This document shows positions 63,865-64,000 of a stretch of 64,000 nt of DNA, one piece after another. The notes beneath the pieces are model-generated. The model saw only the letters and a program-made list of their open reading frames with translations, was not told where the DNA came from and made no database searches. Position 1 is the first letter of the stretch; each line of letters opens with the position of its first letter. The stretch spans positions 310,001 through 374,000 of the forward strand of contig CAVVDT010000004.1 of assembly GCA_963747005.1 (NCBI GenBank), written 5' to 3'. Origin of the DNA: CAVVDT01 sp963747005 (GTDB taxonomy: Bacteria; Pseudomonadota; Alphaproteobacteria; Rhizobiales; Aestuariivirgaceae). A program made the translations under genes and the position numbers.

Positions 63865-64000
63865 AAGCCTTCAGCCGGAGCCGCTGCTCGCCGCCGAACT
63901 CGCCCAATGGGCCGAGACGGCCCCGCCCGGCCTCGCCGTCACCGAGTGCTCCGGCCGCAACATCTGCCGTCTCGAATGGCGCCCGGACCCGGCGGCCCGG
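63857..64000 (+). CDS. Sarcosine oxidase gamma-like subunit (5' end only)
   Basis: The 48 visible codons start at GTG 63857, overlapping the alpha stop by 8 bp, and read GKSLQPEPLLAAELAQW, AETAPPGLAVTECSGRNICR and LEWRPDP. This is the place and N-terminal style of SoxG/MgdD, the fourth subunit. The rest lies past the right edge. No other reading frame competes here. Confidence 0.75.
   Translation, partial: MGKSLQPEPLLAAELAQWAETAPPGLAVTECSGRNICRLEWRPDPAAR

Noticed and set aside
1..64000. CRISPR arrays, tRNA and rRNA genes
   Set aside because: I scanned for regularly spaced direct repeats, for tRNA-type arms with CCA-adjacent stems and for rRNA core sequences and saw none. A tRNA finder was not available, so a missed tRNA is possible but unlikely given the small gaps.

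Overview
The window is about 65% GC, densely packed and almost free of mobile DNA. It looks like the chromosome of an alphaproteobacterium of the order Hyphomicrobiales (Rhizobiales). The evidence is the gene orders tilS-ftsH-folP-glmM, pal-tolB-tolA-tolR-tolQ-ybgC-ruvBAC and tkt-pgk-fba(class I); the cell-cycle genes rcdA and trcR; a 6S RNA candidate between zapA and the 5-formyl-THF cyclo-ligase gene; a palindrome of the kind scattered through rhizobial genomes (20944-20988); and frequent GTG/TTG starts. No rRNA, tRNA, CRISPR or intact transposon was recognised. No database or folding program could be run; family names come from sequence motifs and remembered family features.

Region 1 (1-14600, almost all minus strand) is core housekeeping: serine synthesis (serA partial, serC), glmM, folP, ftsH, tilS and the complete Tol-Pal operon with its YbgF/CpoB partner. 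A 262-bp nest of inverted repeats lies between tilS and ybgF. Region 2 (14600-20150) is the ybgC-ruvB-ruvA-ruvC block, broken open twice by accessory DNA: an IS5-like remnant plus an AT-rich AbiJ-like gene between ybgC and ruvB, and a VapBC-type toxin-antitoxin pair fused into the operon between ruvA and ruvC.

Region 3 (20191-29560) holds a TauE-type transporter, yebC, an acyl-CoA dehydrogenase, an 885-residue membrane protein with a spermidine-synthase-like core, an exported protein-isoaspartate methyltransferase homologue, a YmdB-type phosphodiesterase, the folate cyclo-ligase, a 6S RNA candidate and zapA. Region 4 (29749-44989) holds central carbon metabolism (tkt, pgk, fba; gap is absent from its usual place), a thiamine-phosphate-synthase-like protein, efp, an inositol monophosphatase, an ExbB/OmpA-type envelope pair, an MsbA-like exporter, rpmE, rcdA, a frameshifted DUF1192 gene, a quinone oxidoreductase and trcR. 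A previously unannotated small-RNA candidate with a CtrA-like box and a strong terminator sits between DUF1192 and rcdA.

Region 5 (44949-64000) looks like an accessory catabolic region for N-methylated amines. It holds an SDR dehydrogenase, a trimethylamine-dehydrogenase-like flavoprotein, an APC permease, a hybrid histidine kinase convergent with a LuxR-type regulator, and a divergent regulon. The minus arm of that regulon is lrp, a glnT/gmaS-like glutamine synthetase, an alpha/beta hydrolase and a frameshifted AhpD-like gene. The plus arm is a Rieske oxygenase, a D-2-hydroxyacid dehydrogenase and a four-subunit sarcosine oxidase or N-methylglutamate dehydrogenase that runs off the right edge. 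A perfect 17-bp palindrome on the lrp start site is the probable operator. The simplest reading is amine uptake, oxidative demethylation by the Rieske and flavin enzymes, capture of C1 units on folate by the Sox-like complex, and ligation of methylamine or ammonia to glutamate by the GS-like enzyme. The actual substrate cannot be read from the sequence.
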